Positions 1 through 10,441 of a stretch of 64,000 bases of DNA are shown piece by piece (within the stretch, counting starts at the first letter, position 1; the number at the start of each line of letters is the position of its first letter). The notes under the pieces are model-generated. The model did no database searches. It was given only the letters and a program-made list of their open reading frames with translations, and was not told the origin of the DNA. Source of the stretch: Mucidula mucida (Eukaryota > Basidiomycota > Agaricomycetes > Agaricales > Physalacriaceae); contig JADNYV010000002.1 in the NCBI GenBank assembly GCA_015501055.1, positions 310,001 through 374,000 on the forward strand. Reading direction: 5' to 3'. A program made the position numbers and the translations under genes.

Positions 1-1361
1 CACACGAACAGCTCGTTTCGCTGAAGTTGAATCCTATCAGCAAACAGATTACACCGCTCACGATGAGCCCAAGCCCGATAAAGTCAAAGGTTTGGACATG
101 CTCGCGGAATGTCCGACCGACGTGTGGGTTGAGGTTAAGAAAGAAGAACAAGATCAGAGTAGCAACGCCGCCTGTAGGTCTGGAGAACATGTCAACTGTC
201 TTCTATCAATTGGCCAGGACTGTAGTCCTCACAGATTGATCCAAAAACACCTAGATCCACAAAAGGTGAGAGACAACCGCACACGTTCTCTACAAAGACT
301 CACCATCGCCATGATACATGATCCGTGAAAACCTGATATTTATATCAGCCTGGAGGTAATCATGAACAGTCACCGAGAAGGACATACGCCACCGAGTAGA
401 GGGCCGATTACACTGCTCATAATTGAATGACGCGTCCTGAGGGGTTCTGTAAACATACCTCGCAATTCCCCAGGTGGCTCCTATGTAACCGCCGTACTTT
501 CCTCGTCTGGTGTTGATTCAGCCTGATGCACATCCTGAGTTAAAGATACACATACTCATTGAGAGGAACTATATCACTGATCGTGATGTTGACCTACAAC
601 TGTTATTAAACTGCAGCAAAGTAGACAAAATGACATACCAGTTGCAAAATTCCACCGCCACCGATACCTTGAACTGCTCGGCAAACGATGAGCCAAGTCA
701 TGGTTTGAGCAGCGCCACATAAAGCGGAACCAATCTAGACGCAGTAGAGTTCTAGCCAGAGCCTTAGATGTATTGAGAGAACGTACAAGAAAGATGACTA
801 TGCATGAGTACAATATAGGTTTTCTTCCTGATGAAACGCAGCAATATAAATGATGAATACACGTGTCAAACCGTACGACGCACCCACTAGTCAGATAGTT
901 TTCCGTAAAGCGGTGAGAGCGACGCCGCGGCGAGCAGGTAGGCACTGTGTATGAAGTTGGGTTATGTTCGGATCGGATACTCGGATCTTGCGGACCTTCC
1001 GACCCAACTGTAATTTCGTCCATCTCCAAGGTCACCGACAATAGTGGGAAGAGCAGTAGCGATGATGGTCTGTAGAGTATTAGTATTCTATCAAGATGCG
1101 TTAGAACTAAACGTACTTGGTCGATGGCTGCAAGGAAGGTACAACACATCAAGCCGAGGAATACCTGTAGATATTGTTGATATTTTCTGGAGCGCTCAAT
1201 AGAAGGACGCGTACCACAATCAGGTTGTTCTTTGGCAGAACATGCGTCTCGAGGCCTTTCCATGACTCGCCAGGTTTGGCCTTCCTCTTGACTGGATCAG
1301 GCAAATCAGGCTCCTTGGGGGCGATTTCGACCTCAAGACTAGGAGCATTCGTACTGGACAT
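1..1361 (-). CDS. MFS drug/toxin efflux-type transporter, C-terminal part cut by window edge
   Basis: This is a 14-spanner-type major facilitator (DHA2-like) predicted to export small molecules by proton antiport at the plasma membrane. The start is the ATG at 1361 (MSSTNAPSLEVEIA). A cytosolic tail is followed by FLGLMCCTFLAAIDQ, then TIIATALPTIVGDLGDG, GRKPILYSC, CRAVQGIGGGGILQL, RGKYGGYIGATWGIAS, SVIGPLLGG and, near the edge, LNLNPHVGRTF. These match the usual order of the first six or so membrane segments, spread over about nine small exons. The remaining segments lie outside the window. One frame break occurs near 886-890: the exon ending LSD must continue to GRKPILYS, and this works only with one extra base. 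The family is certain from the motifs; the substrate is unknown. Confidence 0.88.
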
Positions 1362-1893
1362 AATTCCGGGGAGGTGACTGTGGGGAAGCAAGAACCAGGC
1401 GCCTTATAAATCCCCAGTCATTCGCCCATATGAGCAAGGGGAAAAGCTATTTTTCGCCCATGACGTGCCGTTTTGCCGCCTGCAATTCGATGGTAGTGGA
1501 CGGCTAGAAGTGTCATTAAGCTGACTATAGCTCAAGCTAATGTATGGCGAAGCATTGTAATGAAATCGATGGACAGTGAGCAGGTTCATTTAGAGAGAAA
1601 GCTCCATCATTGAGGAGGCGAGGAAGGGTGCGATCGATGACTTTTTCTCATCGACCGATCTAGCGCAAAGAACCCGACGCCAGCAACCGACCATGGAGGA
1701 GCAGTCGCGGTCTACAGGCAATGATATGTTCGTGGTTTGAATGGTAAATAGTCTCGGGCCCGCCCACGAGTCTACCAAGCGCAACTCGATGACTGTGACT
1801 CATGTGACCAAAGTTTGACCAAAAAGTCAACGGTTGGTTTGGCATCTTTCACTCATCCATCGCCTCACATTTTCATTTCCTTCCCTCATCATC
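1362..1893. other. Intergenic region between MFS gene and Ran gene
   Basis: These 532 bases carry only short ORFs without recognisable motifs. The stretch presumably contains the promoters of the divergent transporter gene and the Ran gene. The part just before 1894 is pyrimidine-rich (TTTCATTTCCTTCCCTCATC), as is common directly upstream of highly expressed fungal genes. Confidence 0.5.
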
Positions 1894-2995
1894 ATGGCTT
1901 CTGACACTATTCCCACATTCAAGCTCGTCCTTGGTGCGTTAAGCTTTTCCCTGCTGCCCGCTTTCCGCCTTCTAACGCGTCCATTGCTGCTTTTTCTTTG
2001 ATCGATGTTGATTTCTTTCATACCTGCCCATCTATCCATATCCAACCTCCTCTGCCCCCCTCTCTGTTGCTTTGCATCCTAATCGACACCATCAGTTGGC
2101 GACGGAGGCACAGGAAAGACTACTTTCGTCAAGGTTTGTACTGCTGTGCAGCGCTGTTACCAAGATCGCGTGCTGATCGTCGTCCTCCACAGCGCCACTT
2201 GACTGGAGAGTTTGAGAAAAAATACATTGGTGCACCTCACTCCTCTCTCGCACCTACAGTGCTTTCATCAGAGTTTTTCTGACATCTGCTCATTACAGCC
2301 ACCCTCGGTGTCGAGGTGCATCCCCTCTCATTCTCCACCAACTTTGGCACCATCTGCTTCAATGTTTGGGATACTGCTGGACAGGAGAAGTTTGGTGGTC
2401 TCCGCGATGGATACTATATCCAAGGCCAATGTGGTATCATCATGTTCGACGTCACATCCCGAATCACCTACAAGAACGTTCCCAACTGGCATCGCGATCT
2501 CGAGCGTGTCTGTGAAAACATCCCCATCGTTCTTTGTGGAAACAAAGTCGACGTCAAGGTTCGTGCCTTTGTCATCACATCAATGCTATCAATGCTCATC
2601 CATATGTTCAGGAGCGAAAAGTGAAGACTGGCGCCGTTACTTTCCACAGAAAGAAAAACCTCCAGTACTTTGAAATCTCCGCCAAATCCAATTACAACTT
2701 TGAGAAGCCTTTCCTTTGGCTCGCGAGGAAGTTGGTTGGGTGAGTAATCATATACTTTTGACTTGATTATCGCTCATTTGTGGCGTTTTTCTTAAATCAG
2801 GAACAACTCTTTGGAGTTTGTTGCCGCGCCCGCCCTTGCCCCCGCTGAAGTGGCTGTTGATGCCGATCTCATGGATCAGTACAACAAGGAGTTGGCAGCG
2901 GTACGTTTCCGTAACACCTCGTCGCCTCCATACAATACTAACAATTGTATCAGGCTAACGCCGTCCCTCTGCCCGAAGAAGACGATGAGCTGTAA
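1894..2995 (+). CDS. ran: Ran-type small GTPase (nuclear transport)
   Basis: Ran/Gsp1/Spi1 orthologue, the GTPase that sets direction for nuclear import and export and helps spindle and envelope assembly. The start is ATG 1894 ([13 protein letters not shown]). Exons give the P-loop [12 protein letters not shown], the Ran-specific [12 protein letters not shown], switch [18 protein letters not shown], the guanine-specificity motif GNKVDVK, and the SAK motif in [13 protein letters not shown]. The last exon encodes the acidic tail [13 protein letters not shown] that binds RanBP1-type partners, ending at TAA 2995. There is no C-terminal CAAX or Cys-Cys box, as expected for Ran and unlike Rab. About six introns of 50-80 nt are present, and all joins keep frame. 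The length of about 215 residues is normal. Confidence 0.96.
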
Positions 2996-3391
2996 TCTGA
3001 CCCGTACTTTTACCTACCGCCATTTCTTCCTTTCTCACCTTATTCCACATAACACGCTCATCAATTTAACAACGCATAGTAACATAGAACCGTTCTGTGT
3101 GATGTTGGCAACTACATAATCTTGATTTGTTACATGTATATTGTGTGGCTACATGGACTCTTAGTCTGAGGTCGCCTGGCGACTTGTGTTTTAAGAATTA
3201 GCATTTCAGAGTGCGCCACTACACCAAGACTACACGATGAATCATGCGCGCAAACTTCACAAGCAGGACTCAAGATGGTGGTGGAATGTCTTTTGAGAAC
3301 GTATGGATCATACAGAGAGGACCTGCAGCATGTGCAAATGATGGTCATGACATAGGGCAACATAGACAGCATACAGGAAGTAAACAACAAT
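2996..3391. other. Convergent 3' region between Ran and RPL26
   Basis: The stretch lies between the stop codons of two convergent genes and should hold both 3' untranslated regions. No coding signature was found. A long minus-strand reading frame here is only read-through of the last RPL26 exon past its probable terminal intron. Confidence 0.5.
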
Positions 3392-4094
3392 TTACTATAG
3401 CAAACGTTAGACGAAAAACAAGTAAAGAGAAGACGGCGCACATCAACCATCTCAACATCTGTGGAAGTAGTCTTCTTCCTGTCCTTTCGGTCGAGGATGG
3501 CCCGCCTTTCAATACCCGTCAGCTCGGATAGTAAGTAAAATAAGAAAGCTGGCGAACCTGTCCTTGTCCATCTTGATAGTTGTGATCACAACGTTGCTGG
3601 GGTGAATGCCAATGGGGGCCGATGCACCATTGGACTTGTCCCGCTGCACCCGGTCGACGTGGATGACCCACTTCTTACGGTAAACCTGCGTCACCTTGCC
3701 CTCACGCCCCTTGTACTTTCCCCGGACAATGCGAACTTCGTCATCCTTGCGAACGGGTAGTGAGCGAGTCTACAGACCAAGCGTCAGCCGATGGTGGTCC
3801 AAAGTTTGAGGGGATCGATAATGTACGTTGTGCTTGCCGCGGAGCTCTTTTGAAAGCGCCGACGACATGATTTTGCGGCGGATCGAGGAGGGGGCATCAA
3901 AGTGCGCTTTTCTGGCCTTGCGCCGCGAGGAGGAGACGTCTGTAAAAAATTGCGATATCAGGATTTGTCCATCGTGCATCCAATGCGAAGTTGATCCATC
4001 CAGCCCAAATTCCAACCAAATTCGACGGGGAAAACACCAAATCGCAGAGGCAGCCTATACGAATGGAACGCGACGTACCAGCGTTGTACTTCAT
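3392..4094 (-). CDS. rpl26: 60S ribosomal protein L26 (uL24)
   Basis: Large-subunit ribosomal protein with a KOW motif, located near the peptide exit tunnel. The start at 4094 gives MKYNA, then after an intron [19 protein letters not shown] and [16 protein letters not shown]. The next exon gives [19 protein letters not shown], the KOW core [14 protein letters not shown], and [16 protein letters not shown]. The fourth exon gives [14 protein letters not shown] and ends DVEM. I place the stop just after a 53-nt intron (CTAAC branch point, TATAG acceptor), so the stop codon TAA at 3392-3394 follows the splice directly. Without that intron the frame runs on for about 100 unrelated residues. It is divergent from FRG1 with about 140 bp between the ATGs. 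Confidence 0.93.
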
Positions 4095-4234
4095 CGTGTG
4101 TGCGCCGGGTTTCTTGAGGTCTTGACGGTCTGCAAGGGAATTTGCTTGGTGTATAATGTAAGCTCACGCCTAAGTTGACAGTCATGTGACTTTGACACTG
4201 CCACCGACGGACCTACTCTCAACGTTACCCCGTC

Positions 4235-5239
4235 ATGTCGTCTACTGAGAAGGTCCGCTCAACGAAACTGAAGTTCAAAGGCGAAAAGACAAAGAAGAAA
4301 AGAAAGCGAGATGCTGATGACGAGGGCCGTCCGAGCGGCAGCAACGGAAGGACGACGACAAGGATTCCGATTCATGGGTCTTGCCCGACAATCCCAACGA
4401 AATTCGCGGTCCTACATTCCTGATACACCCTTCTGATCCGTCCCCGGTCACCATAAACTTTAACTCTACTACGAACCGCGTCGTCATCCACATTCTGGAC
4501 AAGGATAGGTCAGAGGATGACCAGGAAATACCGCTGCTCGAGCGTACCCCGACAGACGTCTCCCAGGTATGGGTCACCACTCGTGTCGCAGGCTCTCCAA
4601 CGGTCAATCTGCGCTCAGGTACCGGCGAGGGCAAGTTCCTCTCATGCGACGCGCACGGTTTGGTTTCCTCTGACCGAGACGCTCGTGGTCCGCAGGAGGA
4701 ATGGACTCCCGTTGTGTTGCCAGACGGGATGGTTGCATTCATGAACGTATACGAAAAGTATCTCAGCGTTGATGAGGTCGCCGGAGGTTCGTTGCAACTC
4801 CGAGGCGATAGTGACGAAGTGGGCTTCCGGGAACGATTTTGGGTCAAGATACAACACAAATACAAAAAGGAGGCGAATGACGAAGAGAAGAAGAAGCAAG
4901 AGGGGATGGCCGGACCCTCGAAGATTGACGAATCAAGCACAAAGTATGTCTACCGCACTTTACTATAGTAGCGCCACGATCTGACCATCTTTGTAGCCGT
5001 ATATACCAAGCTTGGGGTGCCGGTCGGAGCGTGGTCTCGGATGCGGATAAGAAGGAGGCGAGAACTATCTCTATTCTCATGGTGAATTCTCGTTGACCTT
5101 TCTTTAGCTGAAGCGCGCGCGGAAGGAAGGACGTTTAGCGGAAGCTATGTTAGATCGTCGCGCAAAGTTAAAAAGGTATGTCATCTTCGCCGGCGTTGCA
5201 TGCATTCCTTACGTTTCTATCAGTGATCGTTTCTGCTGA
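4235..5239 (+). CDS. FRG1: FRG1-family protein (pre-mRNA/rRNA processing, actin-binding)
   Basis: Homologue of FRG1, a nuclear/nucleolar protein found with spliceosomes and pre-rRNA. The N-terminus STKLKFKGEKTKKKRKR is the typical basic lead-in. The beta-trefoil/fascin-like body follows (SWVLPDNPNEIRGPTF, DGMVAFMNVYEKYLSVDE), and the end LKRARKEGRLAEAMLDRRAK...KSDRFC is the conserved FRG1 tail. The frame shifts between the lysine-rich N-terminus and DDDKDSDSW at about 4330-4352. No GT-AG intron of the needed length fits there, so one base seems to be missing. Introns follow after DESSTN and before KSDRFC; between ARTISILM and LKRAR the only GT-AG solution is a 26-nt intron (5082-5107), unusually short. 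Confidence 0.88.
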
Positions 5240-5317
5240 GCTGTATAACATGTACACGTCTATTGGTAGAAGATTCGTATATTAGCGACCTTTGCTCCTG
5301 CCTTTGGTTTCGCCGTA

Positions 5318-6612
5318 ATGTCAATGAAGATTCAGAAACCTCACTTCTCGGCCAAAGTGCCGGCCCTCTTGGATTTGCTGGAAGCTATGGGGCAGAACAA
5401 AATCACTCAGAATAACTCATCCTTCGAAAAATTCAAAGTATGTACATATCTCTTTACTTCACAGCCATACGTTGATCAAAGGTACAGTCTTTTACACGTT
5501 CGTGTGCACAAAATGTTGGCATTGGTCCTTCCGAATGTTCAGCCAAGAAGCTGTTCGTCTTTCAGCTTCAACAGTTGCAAAGACAGAACAATCAGTCAAG
5601 TGGGCGGAGTTTGTGGCCCAGGTTCATGTCTTTCCTCTAGCATTTACTTCAACTCATCAGCTGTGCTGAATGGTAGGTCACTAAAGAGTATCCTGAAATC
5701 GACGAGTATGAAGCCCACTGGCCAGTGGAAGTATATTACAATATTTGGGTCAATTATTGGAGGCCGCCCAAGCCACGCTTACAGCAGAAGGTTGGTCAAC
5801 ATTCTATTTGCATGCAGTACGACTCAATCTGGTTGTGGTTGACTTCCAGCCCTATGAATATCCTGCTCGTCCAGTGCAAGGCCTGAAGTCACAAGTACAA
5901 CCAAATCTGCGAAGAAAACATGGACCTGCTGATGCACCCATGGCATTTCATCCTCAGTCCGTTAAAATTCCTTCCCAAACGGCGCCAAGTGCTAGTACGA
6001 CCAACTCTTCATCCTCTTATGGAAAGGAGCCTCTTTTCATGCTTCCTCTCTTGAAGCCGCTTCCCTTGACTCCCTGGAAAATCGCACGACTCCCCCCAGA
6101 GGAAGACGTCCACCTCCTTCCCTCTACTTGCGACCATAGGAAGCTTGCATCACTCATGATGAAGACAGAAGCGCAATACTGGGATCTCAAAGTAAGTGAC
6201 TAAACCAGACGTCTCACACGCACAATTCTGATACTCTTCATGCGATAGATGATGCTCAAGTTCACGTTCCAAGCCTATTTTGATGTGACGCTTGAGGAGG
6301 TTCATGGTGTGAAGTGGACGACACCCAATGGCGCTCTTTCGTCAATGCTGTGAGTCTTCATTTCATTCAAACTAATTACCATGAGTGACCTCGTTGTATA
6401 GGCGAAGACCTCTGGCCTGTGGAGTTCTGTATCCGTCCTTACATGAAGCAAGACTGAATAATGGTAGAACGGTTTGCTCAGATGTCGAAGCCGGGAATCA
6501 CAAGCAGAAGAGACTGCATGGAAAAATCATGGTCATGTTAAAACCGGCACATTCAATTCTGGTCTGTGACTACAACGATTTTTGGAAAAGTAATTGCAAA
6601 TCGGTCATTTGA
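5318..6612 (+). CDS. Hypothetical fungal protein with EYPEIDEYEAHWPV block
   Basis: A multi-exon gene is likely here, but I do not recognise a characterised family. The ATG at 5318 gives KVPALLDLLEAMGQNKITQ. Later exons give EYPEIDEYEAHWPVEVYYN and IWVNYWRPPKPRLQQK, then a Ser/Pro-rich linker and the hydrophobic MLKFTFQAYFDVTLEEVHG. The final exon ends FWKSNCKSVI. The acidic-aromatic block followed by Trp-Pro resembles uncharacterised agaricomycete proteins with a short N-terminal helical region, but this rests on memory of the pattern only. The exon joins around 5430-5680 could not be settled. Its stop lies only 10 bp from the stop of the convergent oxygenase gene. Confidence 0.45.
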
Positions 6613-6622
6613 ATATTCAAAC

Positions 6623-7951
6623 TCAACCACTAGACAATCTCCCGTAGGCGTGTCCAAGGGACGCCTCATTGCCATACGCGATGTATGTAGTCTCAACTGA
6701 GGCTTTCGATCGAGGAGTAACCCAAAAGACAGCAGATTCACCATCCTCATGGGCGTATGGGGCTCGAATTACCTCCATATCTTGCATGAGGTCTTTGTCT
6801 TCATCTTGCACCTCCCAGTCGCACTCCTCGACGGGTTCAGCTCCCATGTAGACGCCGCGAGTTCGTTCTTGAACATAGAAAACCTTGACATTGACTTTCA
6901 GACCGAGCTCCCGGCACACGTTGTAAAGCAACGCGTCACCCCCTTTAAGGTATTGTTTGAGCTCGGAGACGGAGTAGCCAGGGTTTTGGACTCTGCCCTC
7001 CCCGTACCGCGAATCGGCTTTCCGAATGGGATACCTGTGCGCGAGGCCAAAGCACAGCTTCTTGCCCTGAGAGAGGATGTCTGGATCAGCGACCAGTTCT
7101 TGGATAGCGTCTTCGAGCGCGAGGTGCTTGGAACTCGGCGCCGCTGAGCTGGCCAAAAAGGTCGCTGTATCCTCGAAGTAGAGGTTATACGTCAAGGTCA
7201 CGCGCGATCCAGACGTGACTGGCAAGACCTCGTGCTCGGTGTCGCTGTAGAACGCGACGTACGCGATCTCCGCTTCCGTGGACGTGCTCTTCGCCAGCAT
7301 CTGAGCGTCGAAGGACCACTCCGAACCTTTCTCCCGGAGGATCAAGGTACCGCCTTCGTGAGCAGGTGGAAAGACGAGGACGAGTGAACCGAACATGCTG
7401 TCTGCGCGGGGCGTGTCTTGGTGAGCCTTGAAGAATGCACCTTTGTCTGAGCACATCGTTCGTTAGCTTTCGACCTGATTAGAGAAGAGATAAAATCGCA
7501 ACATACCATAGATGTTGAGCTTGTAAGGCTCCGCACGAATGAAACGGTGAAGGACGGTGCCCGTCTCGACTAGGTCTTGATAGATCTTGTTCATAATACC
7601 GGTGCCCGCGAGGTCAAAAGGCAACGCAAAGCGAGAGAGATCAAGCTTGCGGGCCTTGCGATAGGTCTCATCGACAACCGTCTCATTGCCGCGGCCGAAT
7701 GGGGCAGCATCACAGGCCGCGACGAGTTGTGCCATCTCAGCGTCCGTCGCATTGGCGAGGTTCAAGCATGTGGCGCTGAATTATTTAAGTGGCCGAATGA
7801 CTTGAACAACACGAAAACATACGCGGAGGCCGACGTGCCCTTATAGTATAAATCGCATTGCTCGACAGGAATTTTGCAGTCCCACTCGTGAAGAGTTTAC
7901 TGCGAGAGCGGACCGGATGCGATCAACAGCGGGATGAGAAGCAAAAGCCAT
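6623..7951 (-). CDS. 2-oxoglutarate/Fe(II) oxygenase-fold protein (prolyl 4-hydroxylase-like, fungal)
   Basis: Fungal cytosolic protein of the 2OG-Fe(II) oxygenase superfamily; the substrate is unknown. The main exon shows FFKAHQDTPR, giving the iron-binding His and Asp, then MFGSLVLVFPPAHEGGTL and a second iron His in SDTEHEVLPVTSGSRVTLTY, where the downstream Arg would bind 2-oxoglutarate. The preceding exon holds NATDAEMAQLVAACDAAPFG and DLSRFALPFDLAGTG, and the first part CDLYYKGTSAS. Family members are usually much longer, with a long variable C-terminus; here it ends GHAYGRLSSG. The 5' exon (proposed start 7951) has a frame break at about 7880-7905 that could be one lost A in a CAAAATT run or a missed intron. 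Start confidence is therefore low. Confidence 0.75.
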
Positions 7952-8319
7952 AGCAAAGTTTCTAGGTTTTGAGTAAAAGCGCCTGTTCCCGCCGTTCTTA
8001 TAGGCGGGATTCAAAGTCCGCAGCGCTCCCGACACCCGCTTGTACCGCATAAGGAAATGCGCGCGCCTGAATGAGTCAACGTGAGTCATCGGAGGGGGAG
8101 AAATAGGCGGGATTCGCAGGGCAAGTAGAAGGATTTGTGTAAATCAGCAACATGTTCTGCGGTTGTGAAGAGTCTAACATTTCGTACGCCACGAGGGACC
8201 AGCGGGTGACTCAATCTAACTGGGCGCGCGCTGATCTATACGGGATGCGCTTGATTGAGGCGGACAACAATCTGCTGGAATGATCACTTGATTTCTACTT
8301 TAACTTGCTATACATACAC
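7952..8319. other. Intergenic region
   Basis: About 370 bases lie between the oxygenase start and the CCT4 stop. Nothing coding or structured was recognised. The stretch must contain the oxygenase promoter and the CCT4 3' untranslated region. Confidence 0.4.
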
Positions 8320-10325
8320 TCATCGAGCCTGTACATAGTCATCGATCTTCAGCAGTAGGCATACAGTCTCGGTCGCCAACTCCACGGCACTGGTCGACAC
8401 CAACAACGGCTGAACGACTTCCTCCTCAAGGATATTAGAAATGAGGCCCTATAATTGCTGTTAATCAGAGTCACGGGGAAAGCGTATATCACACCTTGCG
8501 GACGTTGATGCCAGCATTCCTTTCGCCGAGAGCATGTCGATTGCGCAGCTCTGTAACAATCGCTATGGGATTGAGACCAGCGTTCTCGGCCAACGTTGTC
8601 GGTATCACTTCTAGTGCATCAGCGTATGCCTGGAAGCAGAACGCCTCCATGCCCTTGAGCGAATGTGCATATTGCGCTAATAATCTAGAAACATGAATCT
8701 CCGGGGCGCCGCCACCACCAATAAGGGCTCTAAACAGATTCTCAGGGGAAGAAGATTTTTGAACTGTAAGATTGCAAACCGTTTTTTGACAAGACACCGC
8801 ACAACACAAAGAGCGTCATGTATACTGCGCTCGCACTCCTCAACGACCAACGAGTTGGATCCCATGGCAAGGATGCTGACCGTGAGACCACGGTTCTTGA
8901 TCCCAGTAATTTTGACGACCTTGGCGCCAGAGTTAGATGTCTCTTCTACAAGATCGGCGTATCCAAGCTTGTCTTCCGAAAACGCATCGATATCAGCTAC
9001 AGGTTTGCATCCTAAGCTCTTGGAGAGGAACTCGATCTCGTCTCTTTCCACGTCTTTGACGGCAAGGATGCCAAGCTTCTTGAGAAAATTGAGGGAAATA
9101 TCGTCAACCGCGTCACGAAGAATGGATTTTTGAATCAACAAGACGTTGCAGCCGGCCTTCTTGATCTTTTTGCAGATATTCAAGAGGTATTGTCGCCCCT
9201 CCTTCAAGACTTTATCCATTTGACGGTAGTCATTGATTATGACCGTGTTGTCCATCTGTCAAAAGTTTAGAAGTGAAACCTGTAGACGAGCTCAAGACGT
9301 ACATCTGGTTTCGGAGCACTCAATTGGAATTGTATGATGGCGATTTTGGCCTTTTCTATACGAGTCGGCCCACCAGCTGCAACGACAACAGTCTGATTGA
9401 GCACGACACCATCGACGAGCTCTGTATCTTCTATGGTTCCGCCAACCTTCTTCACGACTCTGATATCACGTAAATCAACGTTCGAGGATGTCGGAGTAAC
9501 GAGACGGGTGACAGCTGAGACCGCAATGGGGGCGAGTGTTGAAGAGTATTGCGAGACGATCTAAATGTTATAAGTCACAGGCAAAAATAAGAAGTAAAGC
9601 ACGTACTTTGGAGTTCAATGAGGTACTGGCGGCACGGAGAAGACTGGCGTTATCCTTGAGATCGACAGGTGTCGACATCTCAGTCAGATATTCAACAGCC
9701 TTCGTCGAGGCCTTGAGGAAGGCTTCAGCGATGAGGGTAGGATGGATGCCTTTTGAGAGCATTTTTTCGGCAGCACCAAGGAACGCTCCTGCGAGAACAA
9801 CCACGGATGTGGTTCCATCTCCCGCCTCTATATCCTGTGCCGCAGATAGATCTACTAGCTGCAAGAAAAGTCGTAAGTACAGTCAGAGTGGTGATCCAGG
9901 AGATTGCATACCATTTTCGCGGCAGGATGGAGGGCCTGGATACTCTTCAATATTGTAGCACCATCGTTAGTAACGATTGTTTCTCCTTTGGAAGTTTGGA
10001 TCTATGGACTCTTGAGTTTTTCTGCGGGGCAAGTCACTTCCATTATTGTACCATTTTATCCATTCCTCTTGGTCCCAAAGACGTCCGCACGGCATCACTG
10101 ATAGCTGGGAGTATAGTTCAGTCGAAATTCTACTCAAAAGTGTTTGAAGAACCTTTTGCAGCGACCATGTTTGATAACCGCAATTCCATCGGCTTGCCCT
10201 AAAGAAAGCGCGTCAGAAGGCGCTGCTGCAATCGTCGAATAGCGCACTTTGTCGTTGAACGCAGCATTAGAGCCTGATAACTTTTTCGTAACGCCCTGGG
10301 CTGATGAGGAGGGATTCGAGGCCAT
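8320..10325 (-). CDS. CCT4: T-complex protein 1 subunit delta (CCT4 chaperonin)
   Basis: Subunit of the cytosolic TRiC/CCT ring that folds actin, tubulin and WD proteins using ATP. The start is 10325 ([18 protein letters not shown]). After a 5' intron comes [19 protein letters not shown], then [29 protein letters not shown], the ATPase motif [16 protein letters not shown], and [12 protein letters not shown]. The apical part has [14 protein letters not shown] and [13 protein letters not shown]. The equatorial return includes [19 protein letters not shown] and, after another intron, [20 protein letters not shown]. The last exon is [15 protein letters not shown] ... KIDDYVQAR. All joins keep frame without correction. 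Length is about 530 residues, normal for the family. Divergent from UFD1 with 116 bp between starts. Confidence 0.96.
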
Positions 10326-10441
10326 GGTGGAAGCGAAGGACTAAATGGATAACGTTACACGTGACTCCAGGCAAGCAGTGACGCAGCAGACGCGCGTCGT
10401 CAATCCTCTTGCTTTTAACTCTCATCTTGCTTTTGCCCGCC

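Noticed and set aside
3130..3450. Long C-terminal extension of RPL26 or a separate small gene
   Set aside because: No L26 homologue has such a tail, the residues look non-coding, and a good intron with an immediate stop explains the end of the gene.
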